A stretch of DNA of 34,786 nt from Thermodesulfovibrio aggregans (GCF_001514535.1 NZ_BCNO01000001.1:902016-936801); one strand, 5' to 3'. Counted from the first letter of the stretch, positions 15,983 to 25,755 are shown. The notes: generated from the sequence alone by a model not told the origin. Translations and numbers: made by a program.

Positions 15983-16708
15983 ATGATACCAATTAGAGAT
16001 TGCCTTCCTAGAAGATATACTCCCTATATGACATGGCTTATTATCGCTTTAAACTCTTTTATCTTTATCTTTGAACTTCTTTTGTCAAAGGATGACTTAG
16101 ATTATCTATTTCATATTTTTGGTGTAGTTCCTGCAAGATACATGCTTGTAGATTCGCTTCCCTTTGATCCTTTTTATTATCTTCCTTTTTTGACAAGTAT
16201 GTTTCTTCATGGAGGATGGTTTCATCTAATAAGCAACATGTGGGTAATGTGGATTTTTGCTGACAATGTAGAAGACAAAATGGGTTCTTTTAGATTTTTG
16301 ATTTTTTATCTTCTTTGCGGATTTGGAGCAAGTTGGATTCACTGCCTCATTAACCCAACATCAGTAATACCAACAGTTGGAGCTTCAGGTGCAATCTCAG
16401 GAGTTTTAGGTGCCTATATGATAATGTTTCCCCATGCAAGAGTTATTACTCTGTTTCCTATTTTATTTTTCCCGTTCTTCTTTGCTATTCCAGCAATTAT
16501 TTACATACTAATGTGGTTTTTCATTCAACTTTTTTCAGGACTGGGTTCATTACTTACTCCCGAAGACGTAGGAGGAGTTGCCTGGTGGGCACATGTAGGA
16601 GGATTTATCTTTGGAGTTGTTTTACATAGAATATTTGTTATCAAAAAGAGACTTCGCATTTACGATGACCAATTTGATTACTACTGTGCATGGGGAAGAT
16701 TTTTGTAA
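15983..16708 (+). CDS. Rhomboid-family intramembrane serine protease
   Basis: A 241-residue membrane protein with about six helices. The catalytic serine lies in 'VGASGAISGVLGAY' (GASG, about residue 135) and the catalytic histidine in 'WWAHVGGFIFG' (about 208). The L1-loop motif 'FLHGGWFHLISNMWVMWIFADNVE' region is intact, including the conserved HxxxN. It cleaves transmembrane substrates within the bilayer; the substrate is unknown. A GAGGAG sequence is 10-12 bases upstream of the ATG. The extra hydrophobic stretch between the catalytic residues ('PILFFPFFFAIPAIIYIL') is typical of the larger bacterial rhomboids. It follows dedA after 19 bases. Confidence 0.92.
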   Translation: MIPIRDCLPRRYTPYMTWLIIALNSFIFIFELLLSKDDLDYLFHIFGVVPARYMLVDSLPFDPFYYLPFLTSMFLHGGWFHLISNMWVMWIFADNVEDKMGSFRFLIFYLLCGFGASWIHCLINPTSVIPTVGASGAISGVLGAYMIMFPHARVITLFPILFFPFFFAIPAIIYILMWFFIQLFSGLGSLLTPEDVGGVAWWAHVGGFIFGVVLHRIFVIKKRLRIYDDQFDYYCAWGRFL

Positions 16709-16713
16709 AACTA

Positions 16714-16875
16714 ATGGTACGCTGCAAAATCTGTAATAATTCTTCTCTTTTTATATCAAAATATCCCGGAGTCTGTCTTGATTGCATCAAAACTAAAACT
16801 GATAAAGCTCTTAAAGTTGCCTTTGAGGCTCATAAGAAAAGCAGGCTTGTCTATAGTCCTGAGTTTATCAATTAG
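16714..16875 (+). pseudogene. Truncated N-terminus of a Zn-finger protein, possibly a radical SAM enzyme
   Basis: Fifty-three codons starting 'MVRCKICNN' with two Cys-x-x-Cys pairs ('CKIC' and 'CLDC', about 16 residues apart), then 'KALKVAFEAHKKSRL', ending abruptly at TAG. The ending falls exactly at the left inverted repeat of the decayed IS (16872), so the gene was probably cut by that element. The 'GVCLDCI....ALK...EAHKKSR' pattern is, from memory, like the N-terminal module of a group of radical SAM proteins that continue for 300 or more residues; the catalytic CxxxCxxC part is missing here. An ATG eight codons upstream (16690) overlaps the rhomboid gene and is less likely. Alternatively it is a genuine tiny zinc protein. 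Confidence 0.4.
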
Positions 16876-17672
16876 ACCCCGAAAATTGACATTTTAGCCT
16901 CGTAAACCCTTGATTTTACTTAATCCTATTTTTTATTTTCATTTCTGGAAAAACAAGGCACAGGTATCTATTCAGTCTTGGCAGGCTTGAAGATTTCCTG
17001 AACACAGAGTCATTTAAAAAACTTGCAAAGAGAGCATTAGGACAGGAAGAACCAAAGCTTGAACTTAGAAACATCTCAGAGGGAAGAATACTCAACTATG
17101 GACATTGTCTGATAAAGAAACTCTGGGATAGATTGAGTCTTGATGAATTTTTCAACTCTGTGACAGAAAACAAAAGGGCTGATATTGCAAAGGCAGTATT
17201 TTACATGACAACAAGGCATATGATCTCATCAGACAGTAAACTTGGAATGTATGAGACAAAGCAGGAGTATTTTGGATTTGAAAGTATTGGAATAAATCAT
17301 CTATAAAGGGCACTTGATGTTTTAGCAGATTTTAAAGACGGTCTTGACAGAGTTTAGTATTGATGGACAGGTATATTACTTAAAGAACAAGATTGACAGA
17401 GTAGCTAAGTCTCTATTCAGAGCATTAAGAGTAAAGAGCCATCCAATGTAACAGCTAGAGAAGATTTCAAAATATAAACTGTCGAAGAATCAAAAGAATA
17501 CGATTTTTGTTGTGCAAAAATTTGCTATTTTTAAAAATAAAGTTCAATATTTTCAATGAGTTAGAAAATTTAATTGATAAACTCAGTAGTTTTTAATTTT
17601 CAACAATTTTTTAGAATTCAGCTGACAAAGTTAGGAAAATCAATCATTTAAAACTACATTTTGTGGGTCTAA
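16872..17672 (+). mobile_element. Decayed IS1634-like insertion sequence
   Basis: About 800 bases bounded by imperfect 15-base inverted repeats: left TTAGACCCCGAAAAT (16872-16886), right ATTTTGTGGGTCTAA (17658-17672), 13 of 15 matching when one arm is inverted. Between them lies a broken transposase whose catalytic middle is deleted. No clear target duplication flanks the ends. The element lies between the truncated gene at 16714 and galE. Confidence 0.65.
16941..17451 (+). pseudogene. Transposase remnant, IS1634-like (IS4 superfamily)
   Basis: The first part (16941-17357) reads 'GKTRHRYLFSLGRLEDFL', then 'KRADIAKAVFYMTTRHMIS', 'LGMYETKQEYFGFESIGI' and 'NHL*RALDVLADFKDG', the N-terminal pattern of IS1634/IS1549-type transposases as I recall it. 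A TAA at 17304-17306 stands where the family has Tyr (Leu-Tyr-Arg-Ala), consistent with a point mutation. A second fragment in another frame (17356-17451) reads 'IDGQVYYLKNKIDRVAKSL' and then 'FRALRVKS', like a transposase C-terminus. The several hundred codons of the DDE core that should separate the fragments are missing. No start codon is seen. The gene is dead. Confidence 0.7.
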
Positions 17673-18874
<1,202 letters not shown>

Positions 18875-18925
18875 CACCATTATTTTAAATCTTCCATCAA
18901 GCAAGATGTTTTAAAAATTGAGTTA

Positions 18926-18955
18926 TTGTAAAAAGCTTGAGATTTTTTACATAAT
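18926..18955 (+). promoter_or_regulatory. Candidate promoter for lysC-argJ
   Basis: TTGTAA (18926-18931), 18-base spacer, CATAAT (18950-18955), giving a leader of about 28 bases to the lysC ATG at 18990. Both boxes match 4 to 5 of 6 positions. No leader-peptide or riboswitch fold is apparent in the 115-base gap. Confidence 0.4.
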
Positions 18956-18989
18956 AGAAAAACTTAAATTTATAGATGGAGGAAAGAGC

Positions 18990-20207
18990 ATGCTTATTGT
19001 TCAAAAATACGGTGGAACTTCTGTTGCAAACATTGAAAGAATAAAGGCTGTTGCTGAAAGGGTGTCAAAGACTGTTAAAGAAGGTAACAAAGTAGTTGTG
19101 GTTGTCTCTGCAATGGCAGGAGAAACGGACAAACTAATCGGGCTTGCCCATCAAGTTTGTCCTGACCCTCCAGAAAGAGAGATGGATTTGCTTCTTTCGT
19201 CAGGAGAGAGGGTCACAGCAGCACTGACCGCTATGGCTTTACATGGATTAGGACATAAGGCGATTGCTCTTACAGGAAGACAGATGGGAATAATAACAGA
19301 TGCAGTTCATACAAAGGCAAGAATTGAAAAAATTATCGCAACAAGGGCAGTTAAAGCTTTAGCAGATGGTTATATTGTTGTAGTCGCAGGATTTCAGGGG
19401 ATAACAGAAGATGAAGATGTAACAACACTTGGAAGAGGTGGCTCGGACTTAACAGCTGTTGCCATAGCTGCAGCATTGAACGCTGATTTATGTGAAATTT
19501 ATACAGATGTTGATGGTGTATTTACAGCTGATCCAAACATTGTTCCCAATGCTCGCAAGCTTGAAAAAATTTCCTATGAAGAAATGCTTGAGCTTGCCTC
19601 TTTAGGAGCAAAGGTTTTGCAGACTCGTTCAGTAGAGTTTGCAATGAAATACAATGTTCCAGTAGTAGTGCGTTCAAGCTTTAACTGGAATCCAGGAACA
19701 TTAGTTACAAAGGAGGATAAAGATATGGAAAAAGTCGTAGTTTCAGGCATTGCCCATGACAAAAATCAGGCAAAGATTACAATACTCAAAGTTCCTGACA
19801 GACCGGGAATTGCAGCAAAACTCTTCAAAGCTGTTGCAGATGCTAATATTGTTGTTGACATGATTGTCCAGAACATTAGCAGTGATGGAAAGGCAACTGA
19901 TATTTCATTTACTGTTCCAAAAACAGATGCAAAGAAAGCACTTGAACTTACGCAAAGAATCTCAAACGAACTGGGTGCTGAGGGAGTTCTTTTAAATGAA
20001 GACATAGCAAAAATTTCAATTGTCGGTGTCGGAATGAGAACTCACTCAGGTGTTGCTGCTCAGATGTTTGAAGCTCTTGCAAATCATGGAATAAATATAA
20101 TGGCAATAAGTACATCAGAGATAAAGATTTCATGTCTTATTGATGCTAAATACACCGAGCTTGCAGTAAGAGTGCTTCATGATACATTTAAGTTAGGTGA
20201 GCAGTAA
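18990..20207 (+). CDS. lysC: Aspartate kinase
   Basis: A 405-residue aspartokinase phosphorylating aspartate, the first step towards lysine, threonine, methionine and diaminopimelate. The kinase domain (1 to about 245) has '[10 protein letters not shown]' at the N-terminus, 'VSAMAGETD', '[10 protein letters not shown]' and '[11 protein letters not shown]'. Two ACT domains fill the C-terminus (about 265-405: '[15 protein letters not shown]' and '[15 protein letters not shown]'), the usual site of lysine or threonine feedback. I choose the ATG at 18990 because GGAGGAAAG is just upstream and the protein then begins at the family N-terminus; an in-frame TTG 24 codons earlier adds non-homologous residues. 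No fused homoserine dehydrogenase is present. The TAA overlaps the argJ ATG by one base. Confidence 0.95.
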   Translation: MLIVQKYGGTSVANIERIKAVAERVSKTVKEGNKVVVVVSAMAGETDKLIGLAHQVCPDPPEREMDLLLSSGERVTAALTAMALHGLGHKAIALTGRQMGIITDAVHTKARIEKIIATRAVKALADGYIVVVAGFQGITEDEDVTTLGRGGSDLTAVAIAAALNADLCEIYTDVDGVFTADPNIVPNARKLEKISYEEMLELASLGAKVLQTRSVEFAMKYNVPVVVRSSFNWNPGTLVTKEDKDMEKVVVSGIAHDKNQAKITILKVPDRPGIAAKLFKAVADANIVVDMIVQNISSDGKATDISFTVPKTDAKKALELTQRISNELGAEGVLLNEDIAKISIVGVGMRTHSGVAAQMFEALANHGINIMAISTSEIKISCLIDAKYTELAVRVLHDTFKLGEQ

Positions 20208-21382
20208 TGGATATTGTCTCTCCAGATGGATTTCTATATTCGGTAGCAAAAGCAGGGATTAAATATCCGGACAGATATGATATTGCATTGATTTACTCTA
20301 AAAGACCTGCTCAGGTTGCGGGATTTTTTACAACAAACCAGATTAAGGCAGCACCGGTTAAAATATGCATGAAAAGAATTCGTTCAGGACAGGCTCAGGC
20401 ATTGATTTTAAACAGTGGAAATGCCAATGCCTGCACAGGGAAAAAAGGCATAGAGGATGCACTAAAAGTAACTGATTATATTGCAGAAAAGCTTGCAATT
20501 AATAAAGAGTATGTTTATCCGCTTTCAACTGGAGTCATTGGAATGCCTCTACCTGTAGAACGAATTATGAAAGCAGTTGATGAACTTGTAAACAGTCTGG
20601 GAAACGCTCAGCCTTTACAGGTTGCAGAGGCAATAATGACAACCGATACTTTTCCAAAGCTTACATACAGGCAAATTGAAACTGCTTCACCGGTGACAAT
20701 TCTTGGAATATGTAAGGGTGCGGGAATGATCTGTCCAAATATGGCAACAATGCTCTGTACAATACTTACCGATGCAAAGATAAGCTCTGATTTGATGAAA
20801 GAAGCATTAAGAGATGCTGTAGCACAAAGCTTTAACTCAATCACAGTAGATGGAGACATGTCAACAAATGATACAGTGCTGATGCTTGCTAATGGAGAGT
20901 CTGAGATAAAAATTGAGAGAAAAACCAATCTTTGGAAGCAGTTTAGAGAAGTTCTTACTGATCTATGCATTGAACTATCAAAAATGATAGTGAAAGACGG
21001 AGAAGGTGCAACAAAGTTTGTGAGTGTCACAGTTAAAGGAGCTAAAACAACTCAGGATGCAAGAAGAGTTGCCCGTGCAGTGGCTAATTCTCTTTTGGTT
21101 AAGACGGCTCTTTACGGAGGTGATCCAAACTGGGGTAGAGTGATTGCTGCTGTTGGCTATTCAGGAGTCCCTGTAAAAGAGGAAAAAATCGAGATTTACA
21201 TCAACGATATATGCCTTTTTAGAGGATTACCAACAATGAGAGAGGATGAACTTAAAGAGTCTCTCAAGCAAAGGGAGATTGAAATTCTGATAAATCTAAA
21301 TCTTGGCAAAGGACATACAACTATTTTTACTACTGACCTATCAGAGGATTATGTACGGATTAACTCTGCGTACAGAACATAA
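20207..21382 (+). CDS. argJ: ArgJ: glutamate N-acetyltransferase / ornithine acetyltransferase
   Basis: A 391-residue protein of normal ArgJ length. Family motifs: 'AGFFTTNQIKAAPV', 'ALILNSGNANACTG', 'YPLSTGVIGMPLP', 'TTDTFPK' and the self-cleavage region 'KGAGMICPNMATML', where the bond before the Thr is cut to make alpha and beta chains. The C-terminal 'DPNWGRVIAAVGYSG' is also conserved. It moves the acetyl group from N-acetylornithine to glutamate in the cyclic arginine pathway; whether it also uses acetyl-CoA (bifunctional type) cannot be read reliably. The common 'KGSGMIHPN' is 'KGAGMICPN' here, a modest variation. It is coupled to lysC by overlapping stop and start. Confidence 0.94.
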   Translation: MDIVSPDGFLYSVAKAGIKYPDRYDIALIYSKRPAQVAGFFTTNQIKAAPVKICMKRIRSGQAQALILNSGNANACTGKKGIEDALKVTDYIAEKLAINKEYVYPLSTGVIGMPLPVERIMKAVDELVNSLGNAQPLQVAEAIMTTDTFPKLTYRQIETASPVTILGICKGAGMICPNMATMLCTILTDAKISSDLMKEALRDAVAQSFNSITVDGDMSTNDTVLMLANGESEIKIERKTNLWKQFREVLTDLCIELSKMIVKDGEGATKFVSVTVKGAKTTQDARRVARAVANSLLVKTALYGGDPNWGRVIAAVGYSGVPVKEEKIEIYINDICLFRGLPTMREDELKESLKQREIEILINLNLGKGHTTIFTTDLSEDYVRINSAYRT

Positions 21383-21385
21383 ATG

Positions 21386-21394
21386 TGATATAAT
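21386..21394 (+). promoter_or_regulatory. Extended -10 promoter before the coiled-coil gene
   Basis: TGATATAAT (21386-21394) is a perfect -10 with the TGn extension and lies five bases before the ATG at 21400. No good -35 is seen. Use of this promoter would produce a leaderless or nearly leaderless mRNA, consistent with the absence of a Shine-Dalgarno. Confidence 0.45.
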
Positions 21395-21399
21395 TGAGT

Positions 21400-21816
21400 A
21401 TGCCTGAGGTTATTGAAAAAATATCAAAACAGGAACTTGAAGCAATTGTAAAGGAAATTATTGAAGACTTTGTTCGTCAGAATGAACAAAGGGCAAAAGA
21501 GCTTTCTATTATTGAGCGAGTAATCAGAGTTGAAGAAGAGCTTAAAGCATTGAGAGAGATTGAAAATGCTCGGTTTGAAGCTATGGAGAAACGGTTTGAG
21601 GCACTTCAGCGAGAGATGAAAGCTTATTATGAGGCAACAGATAAGCGGTTTGAGGCTATGGAGAAACGTTTTGAGGCTATGGATAAGCGATTTGAAGCTA
21701 TGGATAAGCGATTTGAAGCTATGGAGAAACGGTTTCAATTTTTACAGTGGTTTATGGGTGCAGGTTTTACATTTATAAGCATTCTTATAGCAATCTTTGG
21801 ACTTATCAGACATTGA
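21400..21816 (+). CDS. Coiled-coil protein with heptad repeats and C-terminal membrane helix
   Basis: A 138-residue protein of unknown function, starting at the ATG at 21400 (a TTG lies two codons earlier). An N-terminal alpha-helical segment ('EVIEKISKQELEAIVKEII') leads to a long coiled coil made mostly of seven-residue repeats of the type R-F-E-A-M-E/D-K (about residues 57-113), followed by one membrane helix (about 115-136, 'MGAGFTFISILIAIFGLI'). The topology suggests a membrane-anchored cytoplasmic rod. Small coiled-coil proteins of this kind (DUF1640-like) occur in several copies in some genomes; the assignment is loose. The repeats are encoded by near-identical 21-base units. It lies between argJ and clpS with no evident functional link. 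Confidence 0.65.
   Translation: MPEVIEKISKQELEAIVKEIIEDFVRQNEQRAKELSIIERVIRVEEELKALREIENARFEAMEKRFEALQREMKAYYEATDKRFEAMEKRFEAMDKRFEAMDKRFEAMEKRFQFLQWFMGAGFTFISILIAIFGLIRH
21646..21729 (+). repeat. Four tandem 21-base repeats encoding R-F-E-A-M-x-K
   Basis: Units start at 21646, 21667, 21688 and 21709, each 21 bases (seven codons), differing by only a few bases; a single related unit is at 21571-21591. The two units from 21688 differ from each other only near the 3' end (GATAAG versus GAGAAA). The repeat length keeps the frame, so copy-number change would only lengthen or shorten the rod. Confidence 0.9.
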
Positions 21817-21848
21817 GCTTTTCTTAAGTTTCTTTTTATCATAAAATT

Positions 21849-22151
21849 ATGGAAGAAAAAATCTTCTTTGATGAAGAGCAAGAAATTTCACTTGATAATC
21901 CTGACCGCTACAGAGTATATCTTCTGAATGATGATTACACTACAATGGATTTTGTTGTATATGTTTTAATGACAGTTTTTGACAAACCAAGAGTAGAAGC
22001 TACAAGAATTATGCTTTATGTTCACAGACACGGAAAAGGTCTTGCAGGTATTTATCCGAAGGAGATTGCTGAAACAAAGGTAGCTCAGGTGGAAAGCCTT
22101 GCAAGAGCCAATGGTTTTCCGTTAAAATGCAGTATAGAAAGAGATGATTAA
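21849..22151 (+). CDS. clpS: ClpS adaptor for N-degron substrates
   Basis: A 100-residue adaptor. The flexible N-terminus is acidic, and the core reads 'RYRVYLLNDDYTTMDFVVYVL' (about 23-43), including the Asn-Asp and nearby Thr/Met residues of the pocket that binds N-terminal Leu, Phe, Trp or Tyr, then 'YVHRHGKGLAGIYPKEIAE', where His binds the substrate alpha-amine region. ClpS delivers N-degron proteins to ClpA(P). No strong Shine-Dalgarno precedes the ATG, and an AT-rich -10-like element (TAAAAT) ends next to it. The 3' end overlaps clpA by eight bases. Confidence 0.93.
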   Translation: MEEKIFFDEEQEISLDNPDRYRVYLLNDDYTTMDFVVYVLMTVFDKPRVEATRIMLYVHRHGKGLAGIYPKEIAETKVAQVESLARANGFPLKCSIERDD

Positions 22152-24366
22152 TAAAGATTTACAGATTATCATATCAGCCACCGTTGAAGATGCCATTGAA
22201 AGAGGCCATCAGTATCTTACTGTTGAGCATCTTCTCTATGCTATCCTCCATGATGATTTTGGTATGGAAATAATTAAAAACTGCGGCGGAGATCCTGAAC
22301 AGATTAAAAGAAATCTTGAAAGATTTCTTGAAGAACAGGTCCCAAAGAGAAAAACCAAAGGCCAGACATATCCAACAGTAAGTTTTCAGAGAGTAATGGA
22401 AAGAACTATGAATCACATAAAGACTGCAGAAAAAAAGGAAGCTGATGCTGGAGATTTTCTCGCATCCCTGTTCCTTGAAGAGGATACATATGCGGTAAGT
22501 CTTCTTAAATCATATGGAATAACGAGAATTGACATTTTAAACTACATTTCTCACGGAATACCCAAAACAGGTTTTGAAGAAACAGTAAGAAAAGAAGAAA
22601 AAAGGGGAGATCCTCTTAAAACCTTTACGATAGAGCTTGTAGAAAAAGCCCGTAGAGGAGAAATTGACCCAATAATTGGTCGTGAGCTAGAACTTGAGAG
22701 AGTTATTCAGGTTTTATCAAGAAGAAGAAAAAATAATGTAATTCTTGTAGGTGAACCAGGAGTTGGTAAAACAGCAATTGTTGAAGGACTGGCATTAAAG
22801 GTTGCCCATGGCGAAGTTCCCTCTCATCTTAAAAATGTTAAAATTTTTGCTCTTGATATGGGTTCTTTACTTGCCGGAACAAAGTATAGGGGAGACTTTG
22901 AAGCAAGAATGAAAGCTTTGATAAACTCTCTTTATAAGATTAAAGACTGTGTACTTTTCATAGATGAAATTCATACAGTTGTAGGTGCTGGCTCTGCAAG
23001 TGGAAGCACAGTTGATGCTTCCAATCTTTTAAAACCTGTTTTAATTGAAGGAAAGATTCGCTGCATAGGTGCAACAACCTATGAGGAATACAGAAACTAC
23101 TTCGAAAAAGACAGAGCTCTTTCAAGAAGATTTCAAAAAATAGATATTGCTGAGCCTACTGAAGAAGAAACATTTGAAATTCTCAAAGGGTTAAAGTCTC
23201 ACTATGAAGAACATCACGGAGTTACTTACACTGAAGAAGCATTACGTTCAGCAGTTCATCTTTCAGCAAAATACATAACTGAGAGATTTTTACCTGATAA
23301 AGCCATTGATGTTATTGATGAAGCAGGTGCCGTTGTAAGACTATATCATAGCGATGACCCTGTGGTTACAGAAAAAATAATTGAACAGACAGTTGCAAAG
23401 ATAGCGAGAATACCTTCTCAGGAGATAACATCCAGTGATGTTGACAGACTCAGAAATCTCGAAACAGAGCTAAAGAGAGTAATTTTTGGACAGGATGAAG
23501 CAGTGGAGGCAGTTGTAAGGGTAATTAAGCTTGCCAAAGCAGGACTTAAAGAGCCGCAAAGACCAATAGGTTGTTTTCTATTTACTGGACCTACAGGAGT
23601 TGGAAAAACTGAGCTTGCACGGCAACTTGCCCGAATTCTTGGTATAGGTTTTATAAGATTTGACATGAGCGAATATATGGAAAAACACTCTGTTGCCAAG
23701 CTTATTGGAGCACCTCCAGGATACATCGGATTTGAACAGGGAGGACTTTTAACTGAACAGATTAGAAAAACACCGCACTGTGTGCTTTTGCTTGATGAGA
23801 TAGAGAAAGCTCATGAAGAGATATTTAATGTGTTACTGCAGGTTATGGATTATGGAACTCTTACAGATAATACAGGAAGAAAGGCAGACATGAGAAATGT
23901 TATCCTTATCATGACATCAAATATTGGTGCAAGAGAGATGGAAAGACCGGTAATTGGCTTTGGTGACAGAAGTTCTGATCAGATCAAAAAAGGTAAAGAG
24001 GCAGTTGAAAGGCTTTTCAGTCCTGAATTTCGTAACAGACTTGATGCAGTTGTCAGTTTCAATTCTTTACCAGAAGAAGTTGTGTTAAAGATTGTAGATA
24101 AATTCATTAGAGAACTTAATGAGCAACTTCAGTCAAAGAATATCTTTGTTGAACTTACAGAAGAGGCAAGAAAGTGGCTCGCTCAAAAGGGTTTTGATCC
24201 AAAGTTTGGAGCAAGACCTCTTCAGAGAATTATTCAGAAGGAAATAAAAGCTCCGCTTGTTGAAGAAATTTTATTTGGAAAGCTTAAAAACGGTGGTAAA
24301 GTTAAAGTCTATGTTTACGAAGAAAGCCTGTCTTTTGAAGTAGATGACAGTATTTTTACTTCCTGA
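22144..24366 (+). CDS. clpA: ClpA ATPase of the ClpAP protease
   Basis: A 740-residue AAA+ unfoldase. The N domain (about 1-145) is the ClpS-binding module. AAA1 has Walker A 'GEPGVGKTA' (about 203) and AAA2 '[10 protein letters not shown]' (about 483); pore-loop 'GAPPGYIGFEQGG' is present. There is no M domain between the AAA modules, which excludes ClpB and ClpC. 'ERPVIGFGDR' (about 600) corresponds to the Ile-Gly-Phe/Leu loop by which ClpA docks on ClpP, so it should work with ClpP, encoded elsewhere. It unfolds substrates presented by ClpS. It overlaps clpS upstream and aat downstream (23 bases). Confidence 0.95.
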   Translation: MINKDLQIIISATVEDAIERGHQYLTVEHLLYAILHDDFGMEIIKNCGGDPEQIKRNLERFLEEQVPKRKTKGQTYPTVSFQRVMERTMNHIKTAEKKEADAGDFLASLFLEEDTYAVSLLKSYGITRIDILNYISHGIPKTGFEETVRKEEKRGDPLKTFTIELVEKARRGEIDPIIGRELELERVIQVLSRRRKNNVILVGEPGVGKTAIVEGLALKVAHGEVPSHLKNVKIFALDMGSLLAGTKYRGDFEARMKALINSLYKIKDCVLFIDEIHTVVGAGSASGSTVDASNLLKPVLIEGKIRCIGATTYEEYRNYFEKDRALSRRFQKIDIAEPTEEETFEILKGLKSHYEEHHGVTYTEEALRSAVHLSAKYITERFLPDKAIDVIDEAGAVVRLYHSDDPVVTEKIIEQTVAKIARIPSQEITSSDVDRLRNLETELKRVIFGQDEAVEAVVRVIKLAKAGLKEPQRPIGCFLFTGPTGVGKTELARQLARILGIGFIRFDMSEYMEKHSVAKLIGAPPGYIGFEQGGLLTEQIRKTPHCVLLLDEIEKAHEEIFNVLLQVMDYGTLTDNTGRKADMRNVILIMTSNIGAREMERPVIGFGDRSSDQIKKGKEAVERLFSPEFRNRLDAVVSFNSLPEEVVLKIVDKFIRELNEQLQSKNIFVELTEEARKWLAQKGFDPKFGARPLQRIIQKEIKAPLVEEILFGKLKNGGKVKVYVYEESLSFEVDDSIFTS

Positions 24367-25099
24367 AGAACTATTTTTCCCTCATCCAGATTTAGCAGAC
24401 CCTGATGGATTGCTCGCAATCGGTGGAGATCTTAGCCCGGAAAGACTTATTCTTGCATACAAATTTGGCATATTCCCCTGGTATAACCATCAACCAATTC
24501 TTTGGTGGTCACCTCCTCAGAGACCTTTGATATTTCCAAGACTTTTTAAAATGGCAAGGAGTCTTTATCAAACTTTGAAAAAGGATACTTACAGAGTGAG
24601 CTTTGATAGAGATTTTTATGCAGTTATAAAAGGATGTGCAACAGCACCGAGAAGAGACTCTACAGGAACATGGTTACTTCCAGAAATGATAGAGGCTTAT
24701 ACAGAACTTCATCAGCTTGGGTATGCTCATTCAGTTGAAGTATGGTTTGAGGATAAAATAGTAGGAGGACTATACGGAGTCTCAATTGGTAAAGCCTTTT
24801 TTGGTGAGTCTATGTTTACACTTATGAAAGATGCATCAAAGGTAGCTCTTGCATGCCTTGTTGAGCATTTGATAAAAAATAGTTTTTATTTTATTGACTG
24901 CCAGATTACTAACAGACATTTATTAAGCCTGGGAGCCTACGAAGTGCCACGTAGAGTTTTTCTTGTTTTGCTTGATGAAGCTTTAAAGAAAGAAGATTTA
25001 ACAGAATGGCAAAGAGAGCCAGAGCCTACATCAAAAACTGCAAAGTTTCTAAAAGAAAAACTAATTCCACGGAGGAACTATGAAGCTAATTCTTTTTGA
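24344..25099 (+). CDS. aat: Leucyl/phenylalanyl-tRNA-protein transferase (Aat)
   Basis: A 251-residue enzyme that adds Leu or Phe from charged tRNA to proteins with N-terminal Arg or Lys, creating primary N-degrons read by ClpS. Conserved stretches: 'FPHPDLADPDGLLAIGGDL' (about 12-30), 'GIFPWYNHQPILWWSPPQRPL' region (about 42-62, one residue block longer than quoted in parts), 'GTWLLPEMIEAY', 'VGGLYGVSIGKAFFGESMF' and 'DCQITNRHLLSLGA'. The C-terminal basic tail is slightly longer than in short family members. It starts within the clpA 3' end, and its own 3' end overlaps the HAD gene, so it belongs to one tight transcript with clpS and clpA. Confidence 0.94.
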   Translation: MTVFLLPEELFFPHPDLADPDGLLAIGGDLSPERLILAYKFGIFPWYNHQPILWWSPPQRPLIFPRLFKMARSLYQTLKKDTYRVSFDRDFYAVIKGCATAPRRDSTGTWLLPEMIEAYTELHQLGYAHSVEVWFEDKIVGGLYGVSIGKAFFGESMFTLMKDASKVALACLVEHLIKNSFYFIDCQITNRHLLSLGAYEVPRRVFLVLLDEALKKEDLTEWQREPEPTSKTAKFLKEKLIPRRNYEANSF

Positions 25100-25751
25100 T
25101 ATTGATGGAACTTTAATAAGTGCTGGAGGAGCAGGAACTCGTTCTCTTAATAAAGCATTTGAAGAAGTTTTGGGGATTAAAGATGCATTCAAAAACTTTG
25201 AAATGGCTGGAAAGACAGATGTTCAGATAATAAAGGAGGGACTCATTCTAAAGGGAATTGAGCCTTCAACTCATCTGATTAATGATTTGATAGGAAGTTA
25301 TCTTAAAAATCTAAGCATTGAGATCAATAACAACTCAAAACATTTAAAACCCGGAGTAAAGGAGTTCATAGAATTTATTCATTACGAATTAAAATATCCA
25401 ATGGGACTTCTTACGGGAAATTTAGAGAAAGGCGCAAGAATTAAGCTTGAGCCTTTTGGACTAAACTACTTTTTTCCAATAGGTGCTTTTGGAAGTGACC
25501 ATGAAGACAGAAATCAACTTTTACCAATAGCTGTTCGTAGATTTTTTGAAAGATTTAATAATTCCATAGACTTTCATCAATGTGTTGTTATTGGTGACAC
25601 TCCAAGAGATGTGGCATGTGCTAAACCATATGGAGCAAAAGTAGTTGCTGTTGCTACAGGTCCATACAGTATTGAGCAACTTAGGACTACAGACGCTGAC
25701 ATAGTTGTTGAAACTCTCTCAGAAATTGATAAAATTATAAGTATTTTCTAG
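25080..25751 (+). CDS. HAD-superfamily phosphatase, phosphoglycolate-phosphatase-like
   Basis: A 223-residue HAD hydrolase with a C1 cap. The nucleophile Asp7 and acid Asp9 are in 'FDIDGTLI', the second motif Thr in 'GLLTGN' (about 110), the Lys in 'ARIKLEPFG' region (about 120), and the metal Asp in 'VVIGDTPRDVACA' (about 170). It dephosphorylates a small phosphate ester; the closest labelled family is phosphoglycolate phosphatase (Gph), but substrate cannot be assigned from motifs. GGAGG precedes the ATG inside the aat 3' end. It is the fourth gene in the clpS-clpA-aat transcript, and no specific link to N-degron turnover is known. Confidence 0.85.
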   Translation: MKLILFDIDGTLISAGGAGTRSLNKAFEEVLGIKDAFKNFEMAGKTDVQIIKEGLILKGIEPSTHLINDLIGSYLKNLSIEINNNSKHLKPGVKEFIEFIHYELKYPMGLLTGNLEKGARIKLEPFGLNYFFPIGAFGSDHEDRNQLLPIAVRRFFERFNNSIDFHQCVVIGDTPRDVACAKPYGAKVVAVATGPYSIEQLRTTDADIVVETLSEIDKIISIF

Positions 25752-25755
25752 TGAT

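Noticed and set aside
18918-18990. Longer LysC starting at TTG 18918
   Set aside because: The added 24 residues precede the normal family N-terminus, and the ATG at 18990 has a strong Shine-Dalgarno.
20608-21030. 140-codon minus-strand open frame inside argJ
   Set aside because: It lies fully inside a clear argJ, and its translation matches no family I recognise.
21646-21729. CRISPR-like regular repeats
   Set aside because: Units are contiguous 21-base codon repeats without spacers, inside a coding frame.
21424-21738. Minus-strand frame with repeated 'HSFKSLI'-type units
   Set aside because: It is the antisense reading of the 21-base repeats in the coiled-coil gene.
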